64,000 bases of DNA from Streptomyces stelliscabiei (GCF_014873495.1 NZ_JADBGF010000001.1:4464001-4528000), one strand, 5' to 3'. Positions 26,297 through 34,908 are shown, counted from the first letter of the stretch. Numbers and translations: made by a program. The notes: generated from the sequence alone by a model not told the origin.

Positions 26297-27172
26297 CTAG
26301 TCCGTCAACGCCGACAGACTGTCCCGGATACCGTCCATCTGCGCCCGCACCTGATCCCACCTCTCCCCGTGCTCCCGCAACACCCTCTCCGTCTCCCGAG
26401 CCACCCACTCCTCCCGCCGCCGCGCCTCCGCCAGCGCCTCCGCGGCCCGCTCCTCCGCGTCGTCCTGCATCCGCGCCGCCCCGGCCTCCGCGTCCGCGAA
26501 ATCCTGCTCGGCCTCGGCGAGGGCGGCCTCCGCCCGGGCGAGCCGTTCGGCCTGCCCCGCATCGAACGCGGCCTCCCGCTCGGCCTCCTCCCGCTCGATG
26601 CCGGCCACCCGCTCGTCGTACTCCTTGACCAGTTCGGTGAGCATCCCCTCGGTCCGCTCCCGCACCTCCCGCAGCGCGGCCAGCGCCTCGCCCCGCCCCT
26701 CCTTCACTCCGCGCCGGGCCTCGATCCGCAGTTCGTCGGCCTCGGCCCGGGCGGCCAGCAACACCTGCCGGGCCCGTTCCTCGGCCTCGCCCCGCACCTC
26801 GTCGGCGTACGCCTGCGCGGCCTCCCGCAGCCGCAGCCCGGCCTCCTCCGCCTCGGCGACGATCCGCAGGGCACCCACACGGCCGCCCTCGCGCACGGCC
26901 GCGGCCTCCTCGACACCGAGGGCGAACAACTGCCGCGCGCCCTCGCCGAGCGCCTCGTACGTCTGCGGGGTCAGCCCGGCGACCGTCTCGCGCAGCCGGT
27001 CGAGTTCCATGCCCATCTCCCGGGCCAGCACGGTCAGCCGGGCGGCCCGCTCCCACGCGGCGTCCCGGTCCCGGGAGAGGGCCGCCGCGTGGACGTCGAC
27101 CTGGTCGGTGCGGTAGCCACGCCGTACGACGTCGAACTCGAAGTCATGGGGTGCCGTCGGTGCGCTGCTCAT
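26297..27172 (-). CDS. DivIVA-like coiled-coil protein
   Basis: A product of 291 residues. The N-terminus has the DivIVA-type signature FDVVRRGYRTDQVD (about 12-25). Nearly all of the rest is charged heptad coiled coil rich in Ala, Glu and Arg (for example EAEEAGLRLREAAQAYADEV). Similar Streptomyces proteins are often called cellulose-binding protein, but no carbohydrate-binding domain is visible. A scaffold role in polar growth or cell division is inferred from the DivIVA signature. ATG at 27172 follows GGAGAGGG by six bases; a longer start would add only basic residues. Single gene, convergent with the symporter operon. Confidence 0.85.
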   Translation of the reverse strand: MSSAPTAPHDFEFDVVRRGYRTDQVDVHAAALSRDRDAAWERAARLTVLAREMGMELDRLRETVAGLTPQTYEALGEGARQLFALGVEEAAAVREGGRVGALRIVAEAEEAGLRLREAAQAYADEVRGEAEERARQVLLAARAEADELRIEARRGVKEGRGEALAALREVRERTEGMLTELVKEYDERVAGIEREEAEREAAFDAGQAERLARAEAALAEAEQDFADAEAGAARMQDDAEERAAEALAEARRREEWVARETERVLREHGERWDQVRAQMDGIRDSLSALTD

Positions 27173-27398
27173 GCTGGGCCCTCTCCGCCGGACGCACACG
27201 AAATGATGATTTCGCGCACATCTTGATGTATGGGGCAGAAGTGTTCATAACGCGACACTCCGTGCGGGGGTCACGGGAGAGCCCGACGGGCACGGGAAAC
27301 CGGCGCGGGAACAGGCGCAACCGACGGCCACGGGCAGCGGACGCGGGCGGCGGACAGCAAGCGCGGGCAGCAGGCAGCAGGCAGCAGGCGCGCACGCG
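27173..27398. other. Gap with GGCAGCA tandem repeats
   Basis: Together with the palindrome that follows this is a 307-bp gap. It should contain the promoter of the coiled-coil gene. Three perfect 7-bp GGCAGCA units lie at 27366-27386. No gene or RNA is recognised. Confidence 0.6.
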
Positions 27399-27440
27399 AA
27401 GGGCCCGGGCCGGTCTCGTACGAGACCGGCCCGGGCCCTT
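27399..27440 (-). terminator. Perfect 42-bp palindrome, terminator of the toxin/immunity-type operon
   Basis: The sequence from 27399 to 27440 reads identically on both strands (centre TCTCGTACGAGA), giving a stem of up to 20 bp with a minimal loop. It lies 40 bases after the stop of the Imm35/deaminase/SUKH-4 gene on the minus strand. Confidence 0.8.
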
Positions 27441-27479
27441 GCCACACGCGCGTGACGCGGCAGCGTCAGCCGCGACGGA

Positions 27480-30164
27480 TCACAGCAGTCCGTCCCACAT
27501 CTGCTCCAGCAGCACCGACCACCAGCTCTCCGGCGAGGCGAGCGCCGCCGGGTCGAGGGCGGCGAGCTGCGCCTGGAAGTCGACGGTCCAGCGGCCCGCC
27601 TGCTCCTGGTTGAGCCCGAACCGCAGCCGCCACATACGGCCGAGCAGGGCCAGGCAGCGCGCGAACTCCGGCAGCCCGGTGTTCACGAACTGCGGCGGCA
27701 CGGGCGCCCCGCCCGGCCCCGCCTCCACCGGCACGGCCACGATGTTCGCCGTGCCGTACTGCACACACAGCGCCTTGCCGAAGTCGCTGCCCATCACCAG
27801 GTACGAGCCCGCGTCGGCCGCCGGCTGCACCCCCCGCTCCTGGGCCAGCTCCGCCAGCGTCGGCACCGGACGGCCCGGCTGGGCCTGCGCCCAGAAGAAC
27901 GGGCCCATGTCGACCGGCAGTCCGGCCACGACCAGCGTGTGCGCCACGATCGGCGGGACGCCCTGCCGCGACACCGCCTGCTGGTCGAACCGGAACACCC
28001 CCGGCCCGAACGCCGCCGCCAGCTCCTGCCCGATCGCCTCCGGCGGGATCGGCGGCGCCGGCTGCACCGGATGCAACGGCGCCCGCACCGGCGCGTGCCG
28101 GGCCGGACCGTCCGCCACCTGGTGCAACTCGCCCTGGTGCGCGATGAGCTGGGCCATGCCCTGCTGCCGGCTCGCGTGGTCCTTGCCGTACGGGGCGATG
28201 GACGTGATGCGGGCGTTCGGCCACTGCTCACGGATCATCCGCGCGCAGTACGCACCCGGCAGCTCGCAGGACTCCAGCTCCGTGTGCAGCTCCAGCACCG
28301 CCTCCGGCGGGATGTTCATGCCGCGCAGCTCATGGAAGATCTGCCACTCCGGGTGCGGCGTGCCCGGCGCCGAACGCCGGATCACCTGCTGCTCGGAGCC
28401 GTCCGGCGCCCGGAACCGCAACACGGCCTGGTAGCCGGGCCCGACGGTCGGCTGACCGGCGGGCGGCTGCGGATAGCCGTACGCCGGCGGCGCGCCCATC
28501 GGCGGCCCGGGCACCGGCCCCGGCTGCCCCGGCATCCCGGGAGGGGCCCCCGGCGGCATCCCGGGCGCCCCCGGACCGCCGACCGCCGGCCCGGCCAGCA
28601 TCGTCTCGGCGTGGTGCACCGGACCGCGAGCACCGGACCCGCCCGGCTGACCCGGAGCACCGGGGTGACCGGGAGCGCCGGGCATACCAGGGGCGCCCGG
28701 CTGGCCCGGAGCCCCGGGCGGACCCGGCGGCTGCGGCGCGCCCGGACCGCCCACGGCGGGCCCGGCGAGCATCGTCGCCGCGTGGTGCATACCGCCGGCG
28801 GGCGTACCCCCGGGCGGATTCGGCAACCCGGGGGCACCGGGCGCGCCCGGCCCACCGGGCTGCCCCGGAGCACCGGGAAGACTCTCGGGCCCGTTCGGGC
28901 CGAGCGCGGAGACCATCTGGGTCGGCACGTACCCGCCCGCCGGGGTGCCCGGCGCACCGGGCCCGGACGGCGGCGGAGGCGTACCGCCCGGACGGGCACC
29001 CGGAGTCCCCGGGGTACCGGGCGGAGCCGGGGGCGGCGGCGCACCGGCCCCACCGCCCCGGCGCGGCGGCGGCGCCGCCTTGCTCGTGGCGGCGTCGGCG
29101 ATGTCACCGGCATGCGGCGGCAGCGGACGCCCCGGCGGCGGAGTACCGGGACCCTGCGGGCCACCCGGCCCCTGCGGATACCCGTACGACTGCGCGCCCG
29201 GCGGCGTCCCCGGACCCGACGGCGGTTGCTGCTGCTGGTGCTGCTGCGAAGGGGCGCCCGGCGCGGAGCCGGGGCCACCGCCCAGGACCGGCGACACGGT
29301 CGTCCGGGGAAGCTGGCTGCCGCCGGAGATCAGCGCGGTCTGCGCGTCCGGCAGCGCGTTGGGCGCCGGAGCGTCGTCCTCGTCGCTCACCTCGGTCAGC
29401 TGCCGCGCGAACACCGTCTCCGGCAGCGGCACCGAACGGTCGTCCTCGGCATCGGCGTTGGTGTCCGTACCGGCCCACGGGGTCGCCCCGTCGGGCACCC
29501 CCGGCACCGCGTCGTGCGGCTCGGTCACCCTCGGCGGCGGCACCGCGTCGCGCACCTCGTCCTCCGGTGACGCGGCGGCCGGCCACGGCGTGGCGTCGGC
29601 GGGCGGGGCAGGCACCCCACGACCGGCCGAGGGCGCCTGTCCCACCGGCCCCGCCATCGTCTCGGGCAGCGAACCACCGCCCCCGGACGCCCCGTTGGCG
29701 CCCACGGACCCGCCCGTACCGTCGGCCGCGGCGGCCGCCGCACGGGACCCGGCGCCGTCGGACGCGCCCGCACCCGTGCGGTGGTCCGGAATCCCCAGCC
29801 TGTCCGCCGCGTCCTGCAACCACTCCGGCGGAGTCAGCAGGAACGACGTCTGGTTCAGATCCACCCGGGCCGCGGGTGCCGGCGCGGCGGCCGGAACCTC
29901 GTCGGCCCGGCCGTACTCCTCCTCGAACCGGCGGATCACCTCACCCACCGGCAGCGACGGCCACAGCGTGGCGTCCCCACTGTCCCGGGCGATCACCAGC
30001 CGCTGCGCGCCACCGTCCGAACGCGGACCGTCCGCCCGGTCCTCCGCCCACACCACGAACCCGAGCTCGAACTCCCGCACCCGCACCTCACGGTGCTGAT
30101 AGGCCGGCAGATCTCCGTTGATCCACTCCTCGGCGCGCTCCTGCGCCTGAGCGAACGTCACCAT
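27480..30164 (-). CDS. Multidomain Imm35/YrhB - collagen-like linker - nucleotide deaminase - SUKH-4 protein
   Basis: A protein of 894 residues. Residues 1-90 match the YrhB/Imm35 immunity fold (AQERAEEWINGDLP, later PSLPVGEVIRRFEEEYG). Residues ~110-575 are Pro/Gly/Ala-rich, with collagen-like GAPGxPG runs and a unit HHAxTMLAGPAVGGPGAP present twice. Residues ~575-665 form a deaminase-like domain of the polymorphic-toxin class: His 604 and Glu 606 (HPE), then Cys 633 and Cys 640 in HTELESCELPGAYC are the expected zinc and catalytic residues. The C-terminus (~720-894) is a SUKH-4 domain (VPPQFVNTGLPEFARCLALL). No signal peptide, so it is cytosolic. ATG at 30164 lies eight bases after the WHH/SUKH-1 stop. 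Domain names are from motif recognition, not a search. Confidence 0.85.
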   Translation of the reverse strand: MVTFAQAQERAEEWINGDLPAYQHREVRVREFELGFVVWAEDRADGPRSDGGAQRLVIARDSGDATLWPSLPVGEVIRRFEEEYGRADEVPAAAPAPAARVDLNQTSFLLTPPEWLQDAADRLGIPDHRTGAGASDGAGSRAAAAAADGTGGSVGANGASGGGGSLPETMAGPVGQAPSAGRGVPAPPADATPWPAAASPEDEVRDAVPPPRVTEPHDAVPGVPDGATPWAGTDTNADAEDDRSVPLPETVFARQLTEVSDEDDAPAPNALPDAQTALISGGSQLPRTTVSPVLGGGPGSAPGAPSQQHQQQQPPSGPGTPPGAQSYGYPQGPGGPQGPGTPPPGRPLPPHAGDIADAATSKAAPPPRRGGGAGAPPPPAPPGTPGTPGARPGGTPPPPSGPGAPGTPAGGYVPTQMVSALGPNGPESLPGAPGQPGGPGAPGAPGLPNPPGGTPAGGMHHAATMLAGPAVGGPGAPQPPGPPGAPGQPGAPGMPGAPGHPGAPGQPGGSGARGPVHHAETMLAGPAVGGPGAPGMPPGAPPGMPGQPGPVPGPPMGAPPAYGYPQPPAGQPTVGPGYQAVLRFRAPDGSEQQVIRRSAPGTPHPEWQIFHELRGMNIPPEAVLELHTELESCELPGAYCARMIREQWPNARITSIAPYGKDHASRQQGMAQLIAHQGELHQVADGPARHAPVRAPLHPVQPAPPIPPEAIGQELAAAFGPGVFRFDQQAVSRQGVPPIVAHTLVVAGLPVDMGPFFWAQAQPGRPVPTLAELAQERGVQPAADAGSYLVMGSDFGKALCVQYGTANIVAVPVEAGPGGAPVPPQFVNTGLPEFARCLALLGRMWRLRFGLNQEQAGRWTVDFQAQLAALDPAALASPESWWSVLLEQMWDGLL

Positions 30165-30171
30165 CGAAAAC

Positions 30172-31182
30172 TCACTCCCCCACCGAAGACACGGCAGCGC
30201 CCGCGGCGACCGGCACGGCATGTGCGAAGCCACCGTCCACCATCAGGTTCGCCACCGTCTCCAACTCCGGCGGATTGCCCGCCAGCCGGGACAGGAACGC
30301 GTCGAAGTCCGCACCCGCGGGGAGCAGCAACCGCTCCACCCGCTCGGCCGGCGGCCACGACGGATCGACGTCACGGGCGTCGTCGTACGCGCAGAACCAG
30401 ACCGACCCGATCCGGTCGCCCTTCACCTTCACCGCGAGAATCCCGCCCTGCGCGAACGCGACCGCCAGGTAGTCCTTGGTGAGATGGTCCCGCAGGCACT
30501 TGTTGACGTACACCAGGTCGTTGACCGCGGCCTCGTCCCGCACCGTGAAGAACGGCTGATCGACCAGCAGCCCCAGCTCCGCGTCCAGCGCCGCCCCGAC
30601 CGGGGCGCAACCGCCCGCCGCCTTCAGGAACGACCGGTACGCACCCGGCAGCCGGTACCCGAGATCCTCCTCGACCCCCTGCACCTGCGCCTCGGTCACC
30701 GCCACCGCCGACGACTTCGGCAGCCCGAAGTGCGCCGGCCGGGTCTCCTGCAACGGCCTCGTGCCCCGCTTGTGCTGGTCCACGCGCGCCGTCGCGATAC
30801 CACCGTGATGCCGCAACAGCGCCTTCACCTCGACCGGCACCAGCTCCAGCCGCCGGCCACCCGGCGCGTGATGCCACGTCCAGCCGTGCGGCGTCGCCAC
30901 CGGCGGGATCGTGTCCCACAGCTCGTGCCCCGTCGCCGCCAGCGCCGCGTTCGCGGACACGTAGTCCGTCAACCGCAGCTCGTCCACCCCGAAACCCTCC
31001 GGGGGATCGGCGATCTCCGCCGCGGCGCGCGCGTAGGGCGAGAAGTCCGGATAGCCGTGCGCGTCAACACGGACACCCCTCGGATGACGCGCGGCCCGGA
31101 CGGGGTCCGGAAACTGCACGACCTGCCCGGCGTAGGCCGCGTTCGGCGGCGCGGCTTGCTGCCCGAGCCGACCTGTCGTCAT
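30172..31182 (-). CDS. WHH (HNH/EndoVII) nuclease domain fused to SMI1/KNR4 (SUKH-1) domain
   Basis: 336 residues. The first half matches WHH toxin nucleases: GYPDFSPYA near 43, then DYVSANAALAATG, then GWTWHHAPGGRRLELVP with Trp 103, His 104, His 105, and RHHGG at 124-128. The His usually present in the LVPxxxH segment is Lys 120 here. The second half (about 160-310) is a SUKH-1/SMI1 domain (VTEAQVQGVEEDLGYRLPGAYRSFLKAAGG). In polymorphic toxin systems these are separate effector and antidote; here both are one chain, possibly self-inhibited. No export signal. AGGGGG precedes the ATG by eight bases. First gene of a two-gene minus-strand operon. Confidence 0.85.
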   Translation of the reverse strand: MTTGRLGQQAAPPNAAYAGQVVQFPDPVRAARHPRGVRVDAHGYPDFSPYARAAAEIADPPEGFGVDELRLTDYVSANAALAATGHELWDTIPPVATPHGWTWHHAPGGRRLELVPVEVKALLRHHGGIATARVDQHKRGTRPLQETRPAHFGLPKSSAVAVTEAQVQGVEEDLGYRLPGAYRSFLKAAGGCAPVGAALDAELGLLVDQPFFTVRDEAAVNDLVYVNKCLRDHLTKDYLAVAFAQGGILAVKVKGDRIGSVWFCAYDDARDVDPSWPPAERVERLLLPAGADFDAFLSRLAGNPPELETVANLMVDGGFAHAVPVAAGAAVSSVGE

Positions 31183-31506
31183 GGCGGTAGCCCCCTGCGG
31201 CGTTCTGTGTGACCTGCTCTGGCTGTGATGTCGCTCTGTCGTACCGCTCCCCGACAGCGGAAAAGACCCCGATACGGCCCCTTCCGCCCGCCCTCGATCG
31301 CAAGACCGAATGGATCGCGGTTGTCGACAGCCTATGCGGTACGGCGACACCGGTCACCGGGCCTCTGCTTCCGTGACCAGCCGTCACGCCACCCTCACGG
31401 AACGCCGAAGCCCGGGCGTGTCGAACTGCCCCAGCTTCCGCACGGGCCACGCCGTTTGGCACTCTGTGTCCCCTGGCGGGGTAGGTAACAGGAGGGGATC
31501 ACGTTC
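31183..31506. promoter_or_regulatory. 324-bp divergent control region of the toxin/immunity-type island
   Basis: It drives the WHH/SUKH-1 operon leftward and the YwqJ deaminase gene rightward. AGGAGGGG lies nine bases before the deaminase ATG. A TTGGCA at 31456-31461 could be a -35 element, but the spacing to TAGGTA (20 bases) is long. No gene recognised inside. Confidence 0.55.
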
Positions 31507-32007
31507 ATGAGCGCGACGCAGGCGGGACCTTCGGGCGACCCCCGCATCGGCTGGAGCACCGCGGAACAGCCGCACGCCCCCGCCCTCCTCCACCGCCGCG
31601 ACGGCATCCTGCCCACCGTGGCCGCCGCCCTCTCCGTACGCGGCGAGACCCTCACCGGCACCGCCGCCCGCGGCGACCACGCCCCGCCGCTGCACCCCCT
31701 GGTCCAGGAGTTCCTCGACTCCCTCGCCACCGCACAGCGCGACCGCTTCACCGGCCGCTGCGCCGAGGCCATCCTGATCTCCCGCCACATCACCACCGCC
31801 GACGCGGCCCGCAGCAGGCGCGCCGCCCGCAGACCCATGTCCAACGGCGAGGCCCGCAAGGCCCTCAAGCAGGCCAAACTCACCACCCGCCACATCCGTG
31901 AGGACGGCGACCCCCTCCACGGCGCCTTCGCCACCCCCTGCCGCTCCTGCGCGGCGCTCAGCGCCCATTTCGGCGTCCGCGTCGTGGACCCGGCACGGGA
32001 CAACTGA
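31507..32007 (+). CDS. YwqJ-related nucleic-acid/nucleotide deaminase-like protein
   Basis: A 166-residue protein. Zinc and catalytic residues of the deaminase fold are visible as RCAEAILISRHI (Cys 85, Glu 87) and TPCRSC (Cys 145, Cys 148). The spacing and surrounding blocks (HPLVQEFLDSL, TTRHIREDGDPLHG) match YwqJ-type deaminases known as C-terminal warheads of polymorphic toxins. Here the domain is free-standing and lacks any secretion or delivery module. The natural substrate (free nucleotide, RNA or DNA) cannot be told from sequence. It is followed on the same strand by a SUKH-3 gene 214 bases downstream, its likely antidote. Confidence 0.88.
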   Translation: MSATQAGPSGDPRIGWSTAEQPHAPALLHRRDGILPTVAAALSVRGETLTGTAARGDHAPPLHPLVQEFLDSLATAQRDRFTGRCAEAILISRHITTADAARSRRAARRPMSNGEARKALKQAKLTTRHIREDGDPLHGAFATPCRSCAALSAHFGVRVVDPARDN

Positions 32008-32221
32008 GCCCGGCCGCGGAGCCGGCGGGCCACCGGGAGACCGTCCCCGCCAGGAACCCCTCTCCCGGAGATCGCGTCAGAACACACGAACCGCTCCGGA
32101 ACCCCGGGACCACCCGACGCGCCAGGACCCCGGCCGCTCCCCGACCCGAGTTCGAACCACCGCCGACCCCCCGACGAACCCCCGCAGAGCCGCCGACGAA
32201 CCCCCGACGAACAAAGGGCAG

Positions 32222-32716
32222 ATGCACACCGACCGCACCTCCACCACCCGCTTCTCCGTCCCCGTCGACGCCGCCCTGCGCGCCGCCGGATGGCAGCCGG
32301 GACGCTGGGACATAAAGCAGGCCGAGATCTGGGCCGACACCCTGCGCGAGCACACCTCCCCCGCCGGCCACCGCCACGCGGTCTTCCCGGCCGCGGTCGA
32401 GGCCTGGGCCGAATTCGGCGGCCTCCACCTCACCGCCCAGGGCCCCGGCCGCCGGCTCGCCCCCGCCGACCTCCACCTCGACCCGCTGCACGGCCTCCAC
32501 ATGGCCCGCACCCTCGGCGACCTCGGCCGCGCCCTCGACACCGAGGTCTGCCCCCTCGGCCACGAGACCGTCACCCGCGCCCTCGTCGCCATCGACGCCG
32601 AGGGCCGCACCTACGCCCTCGACCACACCGGCGACTGGTACCTCGGCCCCACCATCGACTCGGCGCTCACCACACTCCTGACCGGCACCGACCCCACCCG
32701 CCTCACCGCCACCTGA
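32222..32716 (+). CDS. SUKH-3 family immunity-type protein
   Basis: 164 residues, cytosolic. The family is recognised from RFSVPVDAALRAAGWQPGR at the start, VEAWAEFGGLHL in the middle and GRTYALDHTGDWYLGPTID near the end. SUKH-3 proteins neutralise nucleic-acid-directed toxins, often YwqJ-type deaminases, and the gene order fits. The ATG follows AAAGGG by about five bases. An upstream in-frame extension is Pro/Arg-rich and unlikely. Confidence 0.88.
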   Translation: MHTDRTSTTRFSVPVDAALRAAGWQPGRWDIKQAEIWADTLREHTSPAGHRHAVFPAAVEAWAEFGGLHLTAQGPGRRLAPADLHLDPLHGLHMARTLGDLGRALDTEVCPLGHETVTRALVAIDAEGRTYALDHTGDWYLGPTIDSALTTLLTGTDPTRLTAT

Positions 32717-32756
32717 ACACGCGGACACGCGGACACGCGGACACGCGGACACGACC
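32717..32756. repeat. Four to five tandem ACACGCGG units
   Basis: Four perfect 8-bp units (32717-32748) and one imperfect unit follow the SUKH-3 stop codon directly. Confidence 0.85.
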
Positions 32757-32799
32757 GAACGAGCCACGCCCGCCCGACGCCCGCGAACAGGCGGCCGGT

Positions 32800-32827
32800 G
32801 GGCAGCGGGCAGCGGGCAGCGGGCAGC
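32800..32827. repeat. Four tandem GGGCAGC units
   Basis: Four perfect 7-bp units. In register they read GGCAGCG, close to the GGCAGCA units at 27366-27386 on the other side of the toxin/immunity-type island. Confidence 0.85.
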
Positions 32828-32982
32828 ACGACTGTGCCGAGACGGCGCTCGCGGAAAGATCCACCGCCGGGACCGGAGACGATCCGCCGACGCGGCACGA
32901 ACCGGCCCGGCGGGCACCCCACAAGCGCGCAAGCGCCGGCGCGCGCACCACGCGCCCCCACCGGCCACCCCGCACTGAAGCC

Positions 32983-34326
32983 TTACGACGCCGGAATCAC
33001 CGCCGACACCCGGAACCCCCCGGCATCCGTGGGCCCGGACACGAAAACGCCCCCCAGCCCGGCCACCCGCTCCTTCATGCCGAGCAACCCGTTCCCCCCG
33101 CTCGGCAGCCGTGCCGCGCCCGCCGCACCCGGCACCGGCGGCGCCCCGTTCTCCACCTGCATCGCTATCTCCGCCGCCCGATGCGCGAGCCGCACCTGCG
33201 TCTTCGCCCCCGCCGCATGCTTGTGCACGTTCGTCAACGCCTCCTGCACCACCCGGTACGCCGTCTGCTCCACCTCCGCCGCGTACACCCGCACCTCCCC
33301 CTCCACCGACAGCTCGACCACCATCCCCGCCGCCGCCGACTGCCCCACCAACGCCTCCAGCTCGGCCAGACACGGCCCCTCACCGGCCTCGTCCTCGGCC
33401 CGCGAGGCCGCCGCCGCGGCAGCGGCCCCCACCGCCGCCAGCGGCACGGGCACCGGCGCCGGCTCCACCCGCGCCATCGACGAGAACCCCTCACCCGACC
33501 GCAGCACCCCGAGCATCTCCCGCAACTCGGTCAACGCCTGCCGCCCCATGTCCCCCACGAGCGCCGCGTTCCGCACGGCCTTCTCCGGATCCTTCCGCGC
33601 CACGGCCTGCAACGCCGCCGCGTGCACCACCATCAACGACACCCGGTGCGCGACCACGTCATGCATCTCCCGAGCGATCCGGGTCCGCTCCTCCCCCCGA
33701 GCCCACTCCGCCCGCTCCTCCGCCCGCTCCGCGAGCAGCTGCAACTCCCGCTCCAGCGAATCCGCCCGCTCCCGCAGACTCTCCATCAACCGCCGACGCG
33801 CCCCGACGTACAACCCCAGCAGCACCGGCGGCGCCGTCAGCCCGATGGCCATCGTCGACGCCAGGAACAGCGCGAACGCGTCCCCGCCACCGACCGCCCC
33901 GTCCCCCTGCAGATCGCTCTGCGTCGCCTGCACGAACCACACGATGAACACACCGGCGAACGCCATCCCCGACAACGCCCCGATGATCCGCCGCGGCGCC
34001 TCCGACGCCGCCAACGTGTACAGCCCCACGAGCCCCATCAGGTAGCCCATCTGAGCGGGCGCGACAGCGATGAAGACCAGCACGACCGCGACGGGCCACA
34101 TCCGCCGCACCAACAGCACCGATCCGGCGAGCGCCCCGAACGCGACCCCCACGGCCTCCGGCAAGGCGGCGTTCCGCGCGAACGCGACACCCTCCACCGC
34201 GCACTCGACCGCCGACACCAGCGCCAGCCCACCGTCCAGCAGCATCCCCCGCCGCCGCTCCCACCACCACGGCCCGGCTCCATCCCCCGTCCCGGCCGCG
34301 GTGTGGTCTTCCCCCGTCGTGGTCAT
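32983..34326 (-). CDS. Orphan NarL-family sensor histidine kinase
   Basis: 447 residues. About five to six membrane helices fill residues 28-180, followed by a coiled coil (LRERADSLERELQLLAERAEE). The HisKA_3 box is RTRIAREMHDVVAHRVS with the phospho-acceptor His in EMHDVV. The HATPase region has VVQEALTNVHKHA (N box) and GNGLLGMKERV (G box). An Ala-rich insert lies between the two domains. No response regulator is adjacent, so its partner is elsewhere, perhaps the orphan LuxR-type regulator at 51.4-52.2 kb. That pairing is a guess. Confidence 0.93.
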   Translation of the reverse strand: MTTTGEDHTAAGTGDGAGPWWWERRRGMLLDGGLALVSAVECAVEGVAFARNAALPEAVGVAFGALAGSVLLVRRMWPVAVVLVFIAVAPAQMGYLMGLVGLYTLAASEAPRRIIGALSGMAFAGVFIVWFVQATQSDLQGDGAVGGGDAFALFLASTMAIGLTAPPVLLGLYVGARRRLMESLRERADSLERELQLLAERAEERAEWARGEERTRIAREMHDVVAHRVSLMVVHAAALQAVARKDPEKAVRNAALVGDMGRQALTELREMLGVLRSGEGFSSMARVEPAPVPVPLAAVGAAAAAAASRAEDEAGEGPCLAELEALVGQSAAAGMVVELSVEGEVRVYAAEVEQTAYRVVQEALTNVHKHAAGAKTQVRLAHRAAEIAMQVENGAPPVPGAAGAARLPSGGNGLLGMKERVAGLGGVFVSGPTDAGGFRVSAVIPAS

Positions 34327-34825
34327 GACCCAAGCCTACGTTCGAGCGCCCCCGCTTTTCCGGCGAGTTTCCCGTACTGGCCTACACCACGCCACACATT
34401 CGAACAGAAGCGAAACCACCCGGTATCCCTCGAACTGCCGGATCGCCTACCGTTCGATCCCGGAACTCCCCATTCCGCCCTGCCGCGGTATGCCCACGAC
34501 GCACTCACGCCACGTACGGAGATGGCGCATCAGGACCGCGAGCCTCAGGCCGCCCAGCAGACTGCGGCCACAGCGGTCAGCGCTCTCCCGGGCCGTGAGC
34601 TGTTCCTGTGGGCGTCGCCCCCTACCGGACCGAGGGCTCCAAGGACGGGCCCTGCCGCCGCACCGAGGTCCTGCGAGTCGGCACGGGCGCGCCCTATCAT
34701 GGCCGCCTCGCCCTCTACGTCCGACAGAGCGCCGACCTATACCGACGCACGGAAGGTGCCTGGTACGGCATAGTAGAAGGCGCCACTCGGCGGCCTGACC
34801 AAATGTCCGGTTCAGTCGAAAACAA
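34327..34825. other. 499-bp gap before tRNA-Gln
   Basis: It should hold the promoters of the sensor kinase (minus) and the tRNA (plus). A plus-strand frame from about 34608 to 34760 has good codon bias, but it runs into the tRNA and has no clear start or family. No other feature recognised. Confidence 0.5.
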
Positions 34826-34900
34826 TCCCCTGTGGTGTAATTGGCAGCACTGTGGCTTTTGGTGCCATATGTCCGGGTTCGAGTCCTGGCGGGGGAGCCA
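34826..34900 (+). tRNA. tRNA-Gln (anticodon UUG), CCA encoded
   Basis: A full cloverleaf can be drawn. Acceptor arms TCCCCTG and CGGGGGA pair with one G-T, the D-stem is GTGT/GCAC, the anticodon stem GTGGC/GCCAT encloses loop TTTTGGT with TTG at positions 34-36, and the T-arm is CCGGG-TTCGAGT-CCTGG. The 3' end is G then CCA. It reads CAA and, by wobble, CAG. Confidence 0.97.
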
Positions 34901-34908
34901 AACTCAGT

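Noticed and set aside
26297..27172. Cellulose-binding function for the coiled-coil protein
   Set aside because: That name is common in databases for this family as I recall, but no carbohydrate-binding domain is visible; DivIVA-like is better supported.
32717..32827. Tandem 8-bp and 7-bp repeats as a CRISPR-like array
   Set aside because: Units are short, without spacers or palindromic repeats, and no cas gene is near.
34327..34825. Integrated element next to the tRNA gene
   Set aside because: No integrase, no second copy of the tRNA 3' end and no att-like repeat were seen nearby.
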